The position numbers and the translations under genes are program-made. The notes under the pieces were generated by a model. It saw only the letters and a list, made by a program, of their open reading frames with translations. It was not told the DNA's origin and searched no databases. From positions 1 through 47,398 of the forward strand of contig NZ_AGUF01000060.1 in the NCBI RefSeq assembly GCF_000236785.1: 47,398 nt of DNA, in the 5' to 3' direction. The DNA comes from Achromobacter arsenitoxydans SY8. GTDB taxonomy: Bacteria; Pseudomonadota; Gammaproteobacteria; Burkholderiales; Burkholderiaceae_B. Below are positions 1 to 9,584 of this stretch, one piece after another (position 1 is the stretch's first letter; each line of letters opens with the position of its first letter).

Positions 1-183
1 GAAGCTGCGCTTGGGCGTGAGGGTGGGCAGCGGCTGGGCAGGTTCGGGCGACTGGACGCGCGAACCGGTCGCCGATCCTGGCGACTGCGCGTGCGCGGCG
101 CCCGCTGCGGCAGCGGCCAATGCCGCGGCCACAAGCACGCGGGAGAAGCTGTCGATTCGAGGGCGAATGGAACTCTGGCGCAT
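1..183 (-). CDS. Exported protein, N-terminal fragment (cut by window start)
   Basis: Reading the minus strand from an ATG at 181-183 gives 61 codons open to the window edge. The start is a clear Sec signal peptide: a basic n-region (RPR, then R), an Ala/Leu/Val-rich hydrophobic core and an AHA cleavage site near residue 32. A Pro/Gln/Ser-rich linker follows. An AGGAAA Shine-Dalgarno lies just upstream of the ATG, which supports this start. The gene sits 86 bases downstream of the MATE gene on the same strand. The mature domain is outside the window, so no function can be given beyond a periplasmic or outer-membrane destination. Confidence 0.65.
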   Translation of the reverse strand, partial: MRQSSIRPRIDSFSRVLVAAALAAAAAGAAHAQSPGSATGSRVQSPEPAQPLPTLTPKRSF

Positions 184-269
184 GGCTTTCCTGAAAAATC
201 GAAGTCAGCAGGGATCGTACCGCGACCGGCAGCCGAAATCGAACCGCCCCGGGGACGCGCCGGTCCGCG

Positions 270-1625
270 CTATCCCGCGCGCGGCGCGAAATCGGCGGGC
301 GGCGCGCGCAGCACCCGCCGGCACAGCACGATCGCGACCAGGCTGAACAGCGCGAAGCCGCCCATCTGGCCCAGCATCACGCCCTGGGGCCCGCCATAGT
401 GCGCACCCAGCCAGACGAAGGGCACTGTGCCCACCGTGGCGCGCAGCCAGCCGATGACGGTGGAATACGTGGCGTATCCCAGGTTATTGAAGACGGAGAT
501 GGACACGAAGAACAGGCTGTTCAGCGCCCACGCGAAGCTGCCATATCGGCAGAAGAAAATGACCAGGTCGCGGCCGGGCCCGGTCACCTGGAAGAGGTCC
601 GGCATCCACGGCGCCAGCACCGCCAGCACCGCCGCCGCCGAAAAGCCGTACAGCAGCGCCCAGCGCATGGTCAGGGCCGCGGTCTGCTGCACGCGGTCCC
701 ATTGGCCCGCGCCCAGGTTCTGGCCCAATATTGGCCCGATGGCGCCGGGCAGTACGAAGAACAGCGAATAGGCCAGCTGCAGCAGCCGGTCCACCACCGT
801 CGCGCCCGCCAGCACGCTGGGACCGAAGCTGGAATACGTGGACACGGTGAAGATCACCGACGCGGGCGTGGCCAGCGTGGTCAGCGCCGCAGGCAAAGCG
901 ATGTTTCCGATTGCGGCCAGGTGTTCGCGCAGGTCCCGCCTGGCCGGCCAAGCCACCAGCCGATGCTTGCGGAACACTAGCCAGCCTCCTAGCGCCAACG
1001 TGGCCACGCGCCCCACCCCGCCGGCCCAGGCGATGCCCTCCATGCCGCCGTCCAGCACGAAGATGACCAAGGGGTCCAGCACGGCGACGGTCGCCGTCCC
1101 CGCCAGCAGCACCCACATGGATTGGCGGCCCTGGCCCGCCGCGCGCAGCAGGTTCGACAGCATCATGCCCACCCCCATGACCACGGTGAACGGCGTCGTG
1201 ATGAGAACATACGACAGCAGGTGCCCGCGCACGTCCTCGGCCAGCCCGATCGCCGCAGTGAACGGACCGATGGCCGCCAGAAACAGCGCGCCGGACGCCG
1301 CCGCGGCTGCCGCCATCAGGATCAGCGACGCCCCGGCCAGCGTCCTGGCGCGCGCCGCATCCTGCGCGCCCAGCGCGCGCGACACCAGGGCCGCGCCGCC
1401 CACCGTCACGCCGATGCAGATCGACGTGATGGTGAATTGCGTCATGGAACCGAAGCCCACCGCGCCCAGCACGGCCTCGTCCTGGAGCGTGCCCAGGTAC
1501 AGCAGCGACAGGAACTCCACGGCGAACACGGCCAGCATGCTCGCCCAGCCGGTCAGGATCATTTCCAGCACATGGCCGCCCAGGGGGCCAGACACGAAGC
1601 GGGCGTGTTGCGCGGGCGCGTTCAA
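270..1625 (-). CDS. MATE family efflux transporter
   Basis: The 451-residue protein is made of about twelve hydrophobic helices in two homologous halves, the MatE layout (roughly residues 20-185 and 240-410), and matches the usual family length of 440-480. The N-terminal helix begins after about 20 polar residues, and a Gly-rich GAVGFGSMTQF stretch follows the first two helices. MATE proteins are inner-membrane Na+ or H+ antiporters that export cationic drugs, dyes or metabolites; the substrate here cannot be told. It is the last gene of a probable minus-strand operon, 11 bases behind the small membrane protein at 1637-2002. Confidence 0.9.
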   Translation of the reverse strand: MNAPAQHARFVSGPLGGHVLEMILTGWASMLAVFAVEFLSLLYLGTLQDEAVLGAVGFGSMTQFTITSICIGVTVGGAALVSRALGAQDAARARTLAGASLILMAAAAAASGALFLAAIGPFTAAIGLAEDVRGHLLSYVLITTPFTVVMGVGMMLSNLLRAAGQGRQSMWVLLAGTATVAVLDPLVIFVLDGGMEGIAWAGGVGRVATLALGGWLVFRKHRLVAWPARRDLREHLAAIGNIALPAALTTLATPASVIFTVSTYSSFGPSVLAGATVVDRLLQLAYSLFFVLPGAIGPILGQNLGAGQWDRVQQTAALTMRWALLYGFSAAAVLAVLAPWMPDLFQVTGPGRDLVIFFCRYGSFAWALNSLFFVSISVFNNLGYATYSTVIGWLRATVGTVPFVWLGAHYGGPQGVMLGQMGGFALFSLVAIVLCRRVLRAPPADFAPRAG

Positions 1626-1636
1626 GGCAGGGGTGT

Positions 1637-2002
1637 CTATTGCGCGGCGGGCGGCGTCTCCCGCAACTGCCGCAGCCGTTCGATGGACAGTTCGTAGCCC
1701 TGTGCGGCGGCGGCCTCGTGCCAGCGCAGCGCTTCCTTCATGTCCGAGAATTCCATGATGGTTCCCTGCATGTACTGGGCGCTCGGGTTGCCGCGCTTGG
1801 CATCGGCCAGCAGCGCCCGGTCGGCCTCGCGGTCAAGACGCGGCGATTCGCCGTAGATATGAACGTCTTCGCCCACGGGCGTGCCGCCCAGGTCGCGCAG
1901 CGAGCGCGGGGTCCGGTCAAACAGCTGACGCCAGAATAAGGCCGTCAGGGCCACGAACAGCGCGAAGAACAGGGTCCAGATGAAAAGTCGCTTGGCGGTC
2001 AT
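1637..2002 (-). CDS. Small membrane-anchored Sel1/TPR-like protein
   Basis: The 121-residue protein has one N-terminal transmembrane or signal-anchor helix (about residues 5-25). A polar region follows, then a C-terminal helical pair with the Sel1-like pattern (GNPSAQYMQGTI, then ALRWHEAAAAQGYE). One to two such repeats usually mediate protein contacts. It lies 11 bases upstream of the MATE gene and 45 bases downstream of the lipoprotein gene, so all three are probably cotranscribed. Function is unknown. The repeat call rests on the spacing of Ala, Gly and aromatic residues and is moderately sure. Confidence 0.7.
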   Translation of the reverse strand: MTAKRLFIWTLFFALFVALTALFWRQLFDRTPRSLRDLGGTPVGEDVHIYGESPRLDREADRALLADAKRGNPSAQYMQGTIMEFSDMKEALRWHEAAAAQGYELSIERLRQLRETPPAAQ

Positions 2003-2047
2003 GCTGCAGTTTCTCTTTAGCGTAAAACGCGGGCGAGCCCGCGGGAT

Positions 2048-2758
2048 TCAGGGATGGTCGGCCGCGGGGGCAAACCAGTATTGGGCCTGACTGCTGTCGT
2101 TGGTGTACCAGGGCAGCAGCATGCCGATGGTGTCGGATTCGCGCTGGACGGTCACCAGCAGGCCGCCCGACTCCTTGCGCAGGATCGCGACGTGGCGCCG
2201 CACGCCCGTCGATTCGTGCTGCCGCCAGTCATGGCGCACGCTGACCCACAGCCGGCCCTGCGTGCAGCCGGCCTCGCGGCGGAGCGCGTCGCCGGGCCGC
2301 CGCAAGCTCTCGTCCTCCGGAGCCCCATCCGCGGCGGCCAGCAGCGGCAGGCGCCCGGCGGCGCGCGCCCCTTGGCCGTCCAGCGCCAGCACATCCCATC
2401 CGTCGGCGGCCCGGGAAAAGGCGACGGTGGCGGCCGGCGAAGAGCGCCATGCCGGCTCGGACGTGGCGCGCAGGCCCGGCAGGTCCAGCGGATATAAAAG
2501 AAAGTCGTGCAGGTCCTTGAGCAGCGCGGCCTGCGGGTCGCCTTCGCGGCGCTCGCCCTGGGCGCGGTAGACGCCGGCAAGGTCCGGGCATTGCGCCAAA
2601 TCCGACGGCAGCGCCACCAGCGTCCCGTCCTTGAATGGGGGCCACTTCACGGAGACCTCGTCCACCCGCGACACGCCGCAGGCGGCCAGCGCAGCGCACG
2701 CCAGCGCGGCCGCGGCATAGCGGATAGCGCGCCCCGCGCGCGGCGCCTCTGGAATCAT
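2048..2758 (-). CDS. Hypothetical lipoprotein
   Basis: I chose the ATG at 2756-2758 (236 residues) because it directly precedes a type II signal peptide: basic start (PRAGR), hydrophobic stretch and a LAAC lipobox with Cys at about residue 26. A longer frame upstream would bury the signal. Residues 40-236 form a mixed domain rich in Trp and Asp, with no family I can name. Asp is absent directly after the lipidated Cys (CGVS), which by the general +2 rule favours outer-membrane sorting. It heads the run lipoprotein, Sel1-like, MATE, and is divergent from the LysR gene at 2895. Confidence 0.75.
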   Translation of the reverse strand: MIPEAPRAGRAIRYAAAALACAALAACGVSRVDEVSVKWPPFKDGTLVALPSDLAQCPDLAGVYRAQGERREGDPQAALLKDLHDFLLYPLDLPGLRATSEPAWRSSPAATVAFSRAADGWDVLALDGQGARAAGRLPLLAAADGAPEDESLRRPGDALRREAGCTQGRLWVSVRHDWRQHESTGVRRHVAILRKESGGLLVTVQRESDTIGMLLPWYTNDSSQAQYWFAPAADHP

Positions 2759-2894
2759 GGCTGTTTCTCCCGTTGCAGGCCGCGCCGCCCCCGCGCGCGC
2801 AGCCTGGCGACGAACTATATCCGAATCCCGCGATTGCGTTGCCAAGCGCCGGGACGCGGAGAATAATCAGCACATCGCCCCCGTCTCCCGCGCC

Positions 2895-3830
2895 ATGACT
2901 CCCTTCCGAGGCAAACTCCGCATCCGGCACCTGGAAATCGTGCTGACCGTCGCCGAACTGGGCAACCTGTCCAAGGCGGCGGCCCAGCTGCACAGCACGC
3001 AATCGGGGCTGTCCCGCGCCATCGCCGAAATCGAGGAACTGGTGGGCGCGCGGCTGTTCGAGCGCACTGCCAAGGGCACCACCTGCACCCCGCTGGGCGA
3101 AGCCATGTGCCGCCATGCGCGCCAGCTGCTTACCGGCTTTCGCAAAGCCGAGGTCGATCTGGCCGCGGTGTCGCGCGGCGATGAAGGCAGCTTGGCCGTG
3201 GGCTGCTTTTCGATGTTCGCGGGCTGGCCGCTGGCCGAGGCAGCGCGCGCCTACCGCCAGGCCTATCCGCGCGTCACGCTCACCATCGAGATCGGCTCGC
3301 ACGAACGGCTGATCGAAGACCTGGACGCCGGCGCGCTGGACGTGCTGATCAGCCGCTTCACGTCCGCCGTCAATCCGCAGATCTATCGGTCTACCACCTT
3401 GCTCGAAGATCCCGTGGTGCTGGCCTGCGCCACGCACCATCCGCTGGCCGGACTGCCCGGCGCGACGCTGGCCGATTACGTCGCCTACCCCTGGATCACC
3501 GCGCTGCCCGGCAGCCGCATTCGCGGCGAACTCGAAAACTCCCTGCGCCAGGCCGGCCTGCCGATTCCGGATATGATCGGCGCCCTGTCGCTGGAGTTCG
3601 GCCGCGAAATGCTGCTGGGCGGACAGTACCTGTGGATGCTGCCCGGCAGCGTCGCGGCCGTGCGCCAGGCGCGCGGCGAACTCGCCATCCTGCCCGCCCG
3701 GCCCGCGCTGCGCAGATCGCCCCTTGCCGCGATCTGGCGCCGCGACCGTCCCAGCACCCGGCAGGCGCGCGCCTTCGCGGACCACCTTGAACAAACCATC
3801 CAGGCGGACGGGATCGCCCTGGCCGCCTGA
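2895..3830 (+). CDS. LysR-family transcriptional regulator
   Basis: The 311-residue protein starts at the ATG at 2895, right before the winged helix-turn-helix (residues about 8-65, with LSKAAAQLHSTQSGLSRAIAEIE as the recognition region). The rest is the two-lobed LysR effector domain (about 95-300). The length is typical. The frame is open further upstream, but that part is not HTH-like. It lies 30 bases before the adenine deaminase gene on the same strand, so the two may be cotranscribed and it may also control the esterase-Bug genes behind. It is divergent from the lipoprotein at 2048-2758. The inducer is unknown; a purine or the esterase substrate would fit the context. Confidence 0.92.
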   Translation: MTPFRGKLRIRHLEIVLTVAELGNLSKAAAQLHSTQSGLSRAIAEIEELVGARLFERTAKGTTCTPLGEAMCRHARQLLTGFRKAEVDLAAVSRGDEGSLAVGCFSMFAGWPLAEAARAYRQAYPRVTLTIEIGSHERLIEDLDAGALDVLISRFTSAVNPQIYRSTTLLEDPVVLACATHHPLAGLPGATLADYVAYPWITALPGSRIRGELENSLRQAGLPIPDMIGALSLEFGREMLLGGQYLWMLPGSVAAVRQARGELAILPARPALRRSPLAAIWRRDRPSTRQARAFADHLEQTIQADGIALAA

Positions 3831-3845
3831 ACCCGCAACACCTGA

Positions 3846-4811
<966 letters not shown>

Positions 4812-4968
4812 GCCTGCCTGCCCGTTGATCGCGGCCATGCGCGTTGCGCATGGCTTCGTTCAAAACCGGAATGCCCGGCGCGCCCCAATCCTCCCTACCA
4901 TAGTCTGCGTCCGGCGGCCGCTGCGTCCGCCGCGGCCGGACGGCAGACAACGATACAAGGGGCAGGAC

Positions 4969-6237
4969 ATGAGTGAACGCGTGAAGGCGGCCCTGCGGGC
5001 CGGCACGCTGACCGGCGTGCGCGACGGCGGCGTGTGCCGCTACAGCGCCATACCCTATGCGCAGGCGCCTATGGGCAGCCTGCGCTTCGCGCCGCCGGAA
5101 CCCGCGGCGTGGCGCGGCGAACTCGACGCGACGCGGCCGGGCCCGGTCGCGCCGCAACTGCCGTCGCGCCTGCGCGGCGCCATGGGCGACTTCAGCGCCG
5201 ACCAATCCGAAGACTGCCTGCACCTGACCGTATGGACGCCCGCGGCCGACGGCAAGCAGCGTCCGGTCGTGGTGTGGCTGCACGGCGGCGCCTGGCAAAG
5301 CGGCGGCGGCGCGCTGGACTGGTACGACGGCGCCCGCCTCGCGCAGTGCGGCGACATCGTGGTCGTGGCCGTCAACTACCGGCTGGCCGCCCTGGGCTGG
5401 CTGTACGTTCCCGGACAGGCGGCCAACGCCGGCCTGCTCGACCAGGAGGCCGCGATCGACTGGGTGCTGGACAACATCCAGGACCTGGGCGGCGATCCTG
5501 AACGGATCACGGTCATGGGGCAGTCCGCCGGCGCGTCATCTATCTGCGCCATGCTGGCGCGCAAGCCGCGCTTTTCTCGCGCCATTCTGCAGAGCGCCGC
5601 GTTGGGCCGGGGCTTTCGCACCGCGCAGCAGGCCGACACGCTGGGCCAGGCCTTTCTGCAGGCGGCCGGGGCCGACTCGCTTCAGGCCGCCCGCCGACTG
5701 CCCGTGACCGCGCTGCTGGCCGCCCAGCAGGCGCCCGAGGTGATGCAGGCCCTGCGCGCGGAAGGCAGCAGCCGCAGCCTCTTTGCCCCCGTGCTCGACG
5801 GCCAGGTGCTGCCGAACGACATCGCGCCCGCGATGCTGAAGGCAGCGGGCCGCGCCGATGTGCTGGTCTGCTACACGCGCGACGAGATGGCCGCTTTTCC
5901 CGACCATGGCACCGGCGCCGCCAGCCAGGAGATGGGCGACTCGGTGTTCGGCGCGCCGTCGCGCCTGTGGGCCAGGCAGGCCATCGCCCAAGGCCGCGAC
6001 GCCTGGCTTGCGCGATTCGACGTGACGCCGACCGACCGCTTCGGGGCCTGCCACTGCATCGAGCTGCCGTTCGTGTTCGACACCTTGCAGGCGTTTGCCG
6101 GCGCGCCCATGCTGGCCGGCCTGCCGCCCGCGCAGGGCGAACAGCTTGCGCGGCAGACGCAGCGGGCGTGGATCTCGTTCATCCGGGGAGACGGCCCAGA
6201 CTGGCCCGCCGCGCCGCACATGCAGATCCTGGCCTGA
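4969..6237 (+). CDS. Type-B carboxylesterase (para-nitrobenzyl esterase family)
   Basis: The 422-residue alpha/beta hydrolase has the type-B signatures: SEDCLHL (80-86), oxyanion HGG (105-107) and nucleophile elbow GQSAGA with Ser186. Likely triad partners are Glu306 in RDEM and His362 in CHCIELPFVF. It is somewhat shorter than the usual 490-550 residues. I start at the ATG at 4969 because an AAGGGGCAGG Shine-Dalgarno precedes it; the frame upstream lacks one. No signal peptide is visible, so it is probably cytoplasmic. It sits between adenine deaminase and a Bug binding protein, which suggests hydrolysis of an imported ester, though the substrate is unknown. Confidence 0.88.
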   Translation: MSERVKAALRAGTLTGVRDGGVCRYSAIPYAQAPMGSLRFAPPEPAAWRGELDATRPGPVAPQLPSRLRGAMGDFSADQSEDCLHLTVWTPAADGKQRPVVVWLHGGAWQSGGGALDWYDGARLAQCGDIVVVAVNYRLAALGWLYVPGQAANAGLLDQEAAIDWVLDNIQDLGGDPERITVMGQSAGASSICAMLARKPRFSRAILQSAALGRGFRTAQQADTLGQAFLQAAGADSLQAARRLPVTALLAAQQAPEVMQALRAEGSSRSLFAPVLDGQVLPNDIAPAMLKAAGRADVLVCYTRDEMAAFPDHGTGAASQEMGDSVFGAPSRLWARQAIAQGRDAWLARFDVTPTDRFGACHCIELPFVFDTLQAFAGAPMLAGLPPAQGEQLARQTQRAWISFIRGDGPDWPAAPHMQILA

Positions 6238-6320
6238 GCCGTTAATGCGCGCCCTCGCGCGCGCCGGCGCGCACGGACCTGCCGTGCGCGACCGCACACC
6301 AACAATACAAGGGGAATTCC

Positions 6321-7268
6321 ATGTTCAAGCAAACCGCAATCGCCTTGGCGCTGCTGATGCCGCTGGCCGCCACCGCCGCCTTTCCCGACAAGCCGGTCAA
6401 GATCATCGTATCCAACCCGCCAGGCGGTCCGGTGGACGTGATGTTGCGCGTGCTGGCCAGCAAGCTCGGCGCCGCCTGGGGCCAGCCCGTGGTGGTGGAA
6501 AACAAGCCGGGCGCGTCGGGCATCATCAGCACCGGCGCGCTGGTCAAATCCGCGCCCGACGGCTATACGCTGGGCATGGTGGTGGCGTCGTCGGTCACCA
6601 TCGTGCCCTTCGCGGTGGACAGCCTGCCGTTCGATACGCAGAAAGACCTGCAGCCCATTTCGCTGGTGGCGCGCACGCCTTTCATCTTCATCGTGCCCAA
6701 GGACAGTCCGCTCAAGACCTGGGAGGACTTCGTGCGCGAGAGCCGCGCGCGCAACCTGAGCGTGGGCTCGTTCTCCATCGGCACCGCCTTTCACCTGGTC
6801 TGGGAGCAGACGGCGCGGCGCGCGGGCATCAAGGCGCTGTACGTGCCCTCGTCGTCGTCCGGCAAAACGCAGAACGACCTGATCGGCGGCCAGCTGGACG
6901 TGGGCCTGGACGCGCCGTCCAGCTCCAAGGGCCTGATCGACAGCGGCCGCCTGCGCGCCCTGGCGATCACCAGCCCGCAACGCTTCGGCGGCCTGCCCGC
7001 CACGCCCACGCTAAAGGAGTCCGGCCTGGACTATGCCCCGCAGCCGTGGATCGGACTGATGGGGCCGGCGGGCATGCCCCAGGATCGCGTGGCGCTGATC
7101 CAGAAATCCGTCTCGGACATCCTCAAGGATCCGGCGATGAAGGCGCAGATGGAGACGCTGGGCATGATCCCGATCGGCAGCTCGCCGGAGGAGCTGGCGG
7201 CCACCATCGAGGCGGACCGCGCCGAGATGGGACCGCTGATCAAGGAGCTGGGCATCAAGTTGCAATAG
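6321..7268 (+). CDS. Bug-family tripartite tricarboxylate transporter binding protein
   Basis: The 315-residue periplasmic protein has a signal peptide (residues 1-19, cleavage near ATA/AFPDK). The Bug core follows: FPDKPVKIIVSNPPGGPVDVM, then the GQPVVVENKPGASG loop and the DGYTLGM strand. Bug proteins bind small carboxylates or amino-acid-like ligands, often with TctA/TctB, but none of those genes is in the window. An AAGGGGAATTCC Shine-Dalgarno precedes the ATG. The gene follows the esterase by 83 bases and probably shares its transcript. A hairpin downstream (7287-7315) separates it from the next gene. Confidence 0.93.
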   Translation: MFKQTAIALALLMPLAATAAFPDKPVKIIVSNPPGGPVDVMLRVLASKLGAAWGQPVVVENKPGASGIISTGALVKSAPDGYTLGMVVASSVTIVPFAVDSLPFDTQKDLQPISLVARTPFIFIVPKDSPLKTWEDFVRESRARNLSVGSFSIGTAFHLVWEQTARRAGIKALYVPSSSSGKTQNDLIGGQLDVGLDAPSSSKGLIDSGRLRALAITSPQRFGGLPATPTLKESGLDYAPQPWIGLMGPAGMPQDRVALIQKSVSDILKDPAMKAQMETLGMIPIGSSPEELAATIEADRAEMGPLIKELGIKLQ

Positions 7269-7286
7269 CGCGCTTCGGCGTCTCGG

Positions 7287-7315
7287 CGGCCGGCCCTGTT
7301 GCGGCGCCGGCCGCA
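7287..7315. terminator. GC-rich hairpin after Bug gene
   Basis: A perfect 9-bp inverted repeat (GCGGCCGGC and GCCGGCCGC) with an 11-base loop begins 18 bases after the Bug stop codon. No T-run follows, so it may be a weak or Rho-assisted terminator or an mRNA-stabilising stem. Confidence 0.4.
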
Positions 7316-7419
7316 GCTTAAATTCCACGCAAAGTAAGCGCAGGAAACAGCAACGACGCGGCCCGGGCGCTCGGGTAAGATCCTCATCAATAACAGGTTA
7401 ACAACCAAGAGGAGGAGAC

Positions 7420-8808
7420 ATGCCCCAACGTAAATTCCTGTTCCGCCTGGCGCCGCTGGCCCTGGCCGCCCATCTGGCCATGTCCGGCGCGGCCGCCGCG
7501 CAAGGCGCGCCCGGCACCCAAGGCGCGGTGCAGCCCGCGGCGGACCCGGCCCTGGCCGCGCAGATCGACCAGCGCGCCAAGGCCATCGAAGACAAGCTCA
7601 TCGCTTGGCGCCGCGACATCCACCAGCATCCCGAACTCGGCAACCAGGAACACCGCACGTCCAAGCTGGTGGCGGACCACCTGCGCGCCCTGGGCATGGA
7701 CGTGAAGACGGGCGTCGCGGGCACCGGCGTGGTGGCCGTGCTCAAGGGCGGCAAGCCAGGCCCCGTGGTGGCGCTGCGCGCCGACATGGACGCCCTGCCG
7801 GTGAAGGAACAGGTGGACGTGCCGTTCGCGTCCAAGGCCAAGGGCACGTACCTGGGCAAGGAAGTGGACGTGATGCACGCCTGCGGCCACGACACCCACA
7901 CGGCCATCCTGATGGCGACGGCCGAAGTGCTGGCCGGCATGAAGGACCAGTTGCCCGGCACCGTGAAATTCATCTTCCAGCCGGCCGAGGAAAGCCCCGC
8001 GGATTTCGAACCCTACGGCAAGAAGATCTGGGGCGCCAAGATGATGGTCCAGGAAGGCGTGCTGGACAACCCCAAGGTGGACGCCATCTTCGGCCTGCAC
8101 GTGTCCAGCGCCTATCCGGCGGGCTGGCTGGCATGGCGCGGCGGCCCGGCCATGGCCGCCGCCGACCAGTTCTGGATCGACGTCACCGGCAAGCAGACCC
8201 ACGGCGCACGTCCCTGGTCTGGCATTGATCCCATTGTGGTCAGTTCGCAGATCATTCTGGGCCTGCAGACCATCCCCAGCCGCCAGATCAACAGCATGCT
8301 GGAACCCGCGGTGATCACGGTGGGCGCCATCCACGGCGGCAACCGCATGAACATCGTGCCGGACAGCGTCGCCATGACGGGCACCATCCGCACCTACGAC
8401 GAAGGCATGAAGAAGGACATCCACCAGCGCATCGCCCGCACCGCCGACATGATCGCGCAGAGCGCGGGCGCCAAGGCCGACGTGCGGGTGGTGGAGCTCT
8501 ATAACGCCACCGTCAATCCGCCGGCGCTAGCCGAGCAAATGGGCCCCACGCTGCGCCGCGTCGCGGGCGAAGGCAACTACGGCCTGCAGCCCAAGTCCAC
8601 GGCGTCCGAGGACTTTTCCTTCTACCAGGAAAAAGTGCCCGGCATGTTCTTCTACCTGGGCGTAACGCCCAAGGGCACGGACGTCGACAAGGCTGCCCCC
8701 AACCATTCGCCGCGCTTCTACGTCGACGAATCGGGTCTGATCAACGGCGTGCGCGCGCTGTCGAATCTGACCCTCGACTACATGGCAAAGGCGCAGAAAG
8801 GCGGCTAG
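7420..8808 (+). CDS. Exported M20 family amidohydrolase
   Basis: The 462-residue protein has a Sec signal peptide (residues about 1-27, AAAA/QGAP). An M20D-type metallohydrolase follows: WRRDIHQHPELG (63-73), RADMDALPV (120-128), the metal-binding Cys and His of HACGHD (153-158), QPAEE (187-191), and a C-terminal PNHSPRF His. This is the pattern of IAA-amino-acid, N-acyl or hippurate-type amidohydrolases. The signal peptide is the less common feature, since most of this family are cytoplasmic. A strong AAGAGGAGGAGAC Shine-Dalgarno marks the start. It stands alone, 151 bases after the Bug gene, and may hydrolyse acylated amino acids or peptides in the periplasm. Confidence 0.9.
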   Translation: MPQRKFLFRLAPLALAAHLAMSGAAAAQGAPGTQGAVQPAADPALAAQIDQRAKAIEDKLIAWRRDIHQHPELGNQEHRTSKLVADHLRALGMDVKTGVAGTGVVAVLKGGKPGPVVALRADMDALPVKEQVDVPFASKAKGTYLGKEVDVMHACGHDTHTAILMATAEVLAGMKDQLPGTVKFIFQPAEESPADFEPYGKKIWGAKMMVQEGVLDNPKVDAIFGLHVSSAYPAGWLAWRGGPAMAAADQFWIDVTGKQTHGARPWSGIDPIVVSSQIILGLQTIPSRQINSMLEPAVITVGAIHGGNRMNIVPDSVAMTGTIRTYDEGMKKDIHQRIARTADMIAQSAGAKADVRVVELYNATVNPPALAEQMGPTLRRVAGEGNYGLQPKSTASEDFSFYQEKVPGMFFYLGVTPKGTDVDKAAPNHSPRFYVDESGLINGVRALSNLTLDYMAKAQKGG

Positions 8809-8810
8809 AT

Positions 8811-8844
8811 CCACAGCCCCGCCGCGCCGTGCGGCGGGCTGTGG
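8811..8844. terminator. Hairpin between convergent genes
   Basis: A stem of about 14 base pairs with one bulged C (CCACAGCCC..CGCCGC paired with GCGGCG..GGCTGTGG, loop GCCGT) sits directly after the amidohydrolase stop, between convergent genes. It can work on both strands. It lacks a clear T-run. Confidence 0.5.
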
Positions 8845-8891
8845 GCGCGGATCCGCTTCCAGGCTTCGGGTGAAATCCGGATCGTGGAACG

Positions 8892-9404
8892 CTACGACGG
8901 CCAGGAATTCGCGCTGGCGTAAAAGCCGTCGTGGTACGAGACTACACCCCGCGCCGGCTGCGTGAACACCAAGGCCATGAAGTACTCGGGCGGCACGCCG
9001 GGATACGTCAGCGCGGGTTCCTGCGCAAAGCCAAAGCGCCTGTAATAGCCCGGCTCTCCCATCACCACGCAACCCGCCGCGCCCATCGCCTTGAGCCGCG
9101 ACAGGCCGTCGCGGATCAGCGCTGCGCCGATGCCGCGGCCCTGACGCGCCGGCGCCACGGACACCGGTCCCAATCCATACCAGCCCGGCGTTCCATCGCT
9201 GACCGCAACGGGCGAGAACGCGACATGCCCGGCCACGTCGCCATCCACGCGCGCCACCAGCGACAAGGCCAGCGCGCCCCCCGCGCGCAGCGCATCAATG
9301 ATGTAGCCCTCGGTCTGCTGGCTGTGGGGATGGTTCTGGAACGCCGCCTGCGTCACGGCGAAAATGGCGTCGCGGTCATCGGGCGTTTCGGGGCAGATCT
9401 GCAT
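8892..9404 (-). CDS. GNAT family N-acetyltransferase (YhbS-like)
   Basis: The 170-residue protein has the acetyl-CoA pyrophosphate-binding loop RQGRGIG at about residues 92-98, after the strand GPVSVAPA. A YhbS-like C-terminal part follows (GEPGYYRRFGFAQEP). I start at the ATG at 9402-9404, which gives the normal length; the frame continues open upstream only because of base composition. The substrate is unknown: this subgroup includes amino-acid and small-molecule acetyltransferases. It is divergent from the aspartate dehydrogenase gene and convergent with the M20 gene. Confidence 0.85.
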   Translation of the reverse strand: MQICPETPDDRDAIFAVTQAAFQNHPHSQQTEGYIIDALRAGGALALSLVARVDGDVAGHVAFSPVAVSDGTPGWYGLGPVSVAPARQGRGIGAALIRDGLSRLKAMGAAGCVVMGEPGYYRRFGFAQEPALTYPGVPPEYFMALVFTQPARGVVSYHDGFYASANSWPS

Positions 9405-9584
9405 GGGCGGGTTCCGGGCGGCGTCTTGCGGGTGCACCCAGTGTAGCCGCGGCCCTGCGGGCATTCCGCATTGACGCGTGGGCATGCGCTGGCTACAGTG
9501 GCCGGCAGCTTGCGCGGCGCCATCGCCGCGCCGCTTTTCCGAACCGCCCGCACGGCTTGCGCGTGCCCAACCTTCCGGATTCCC

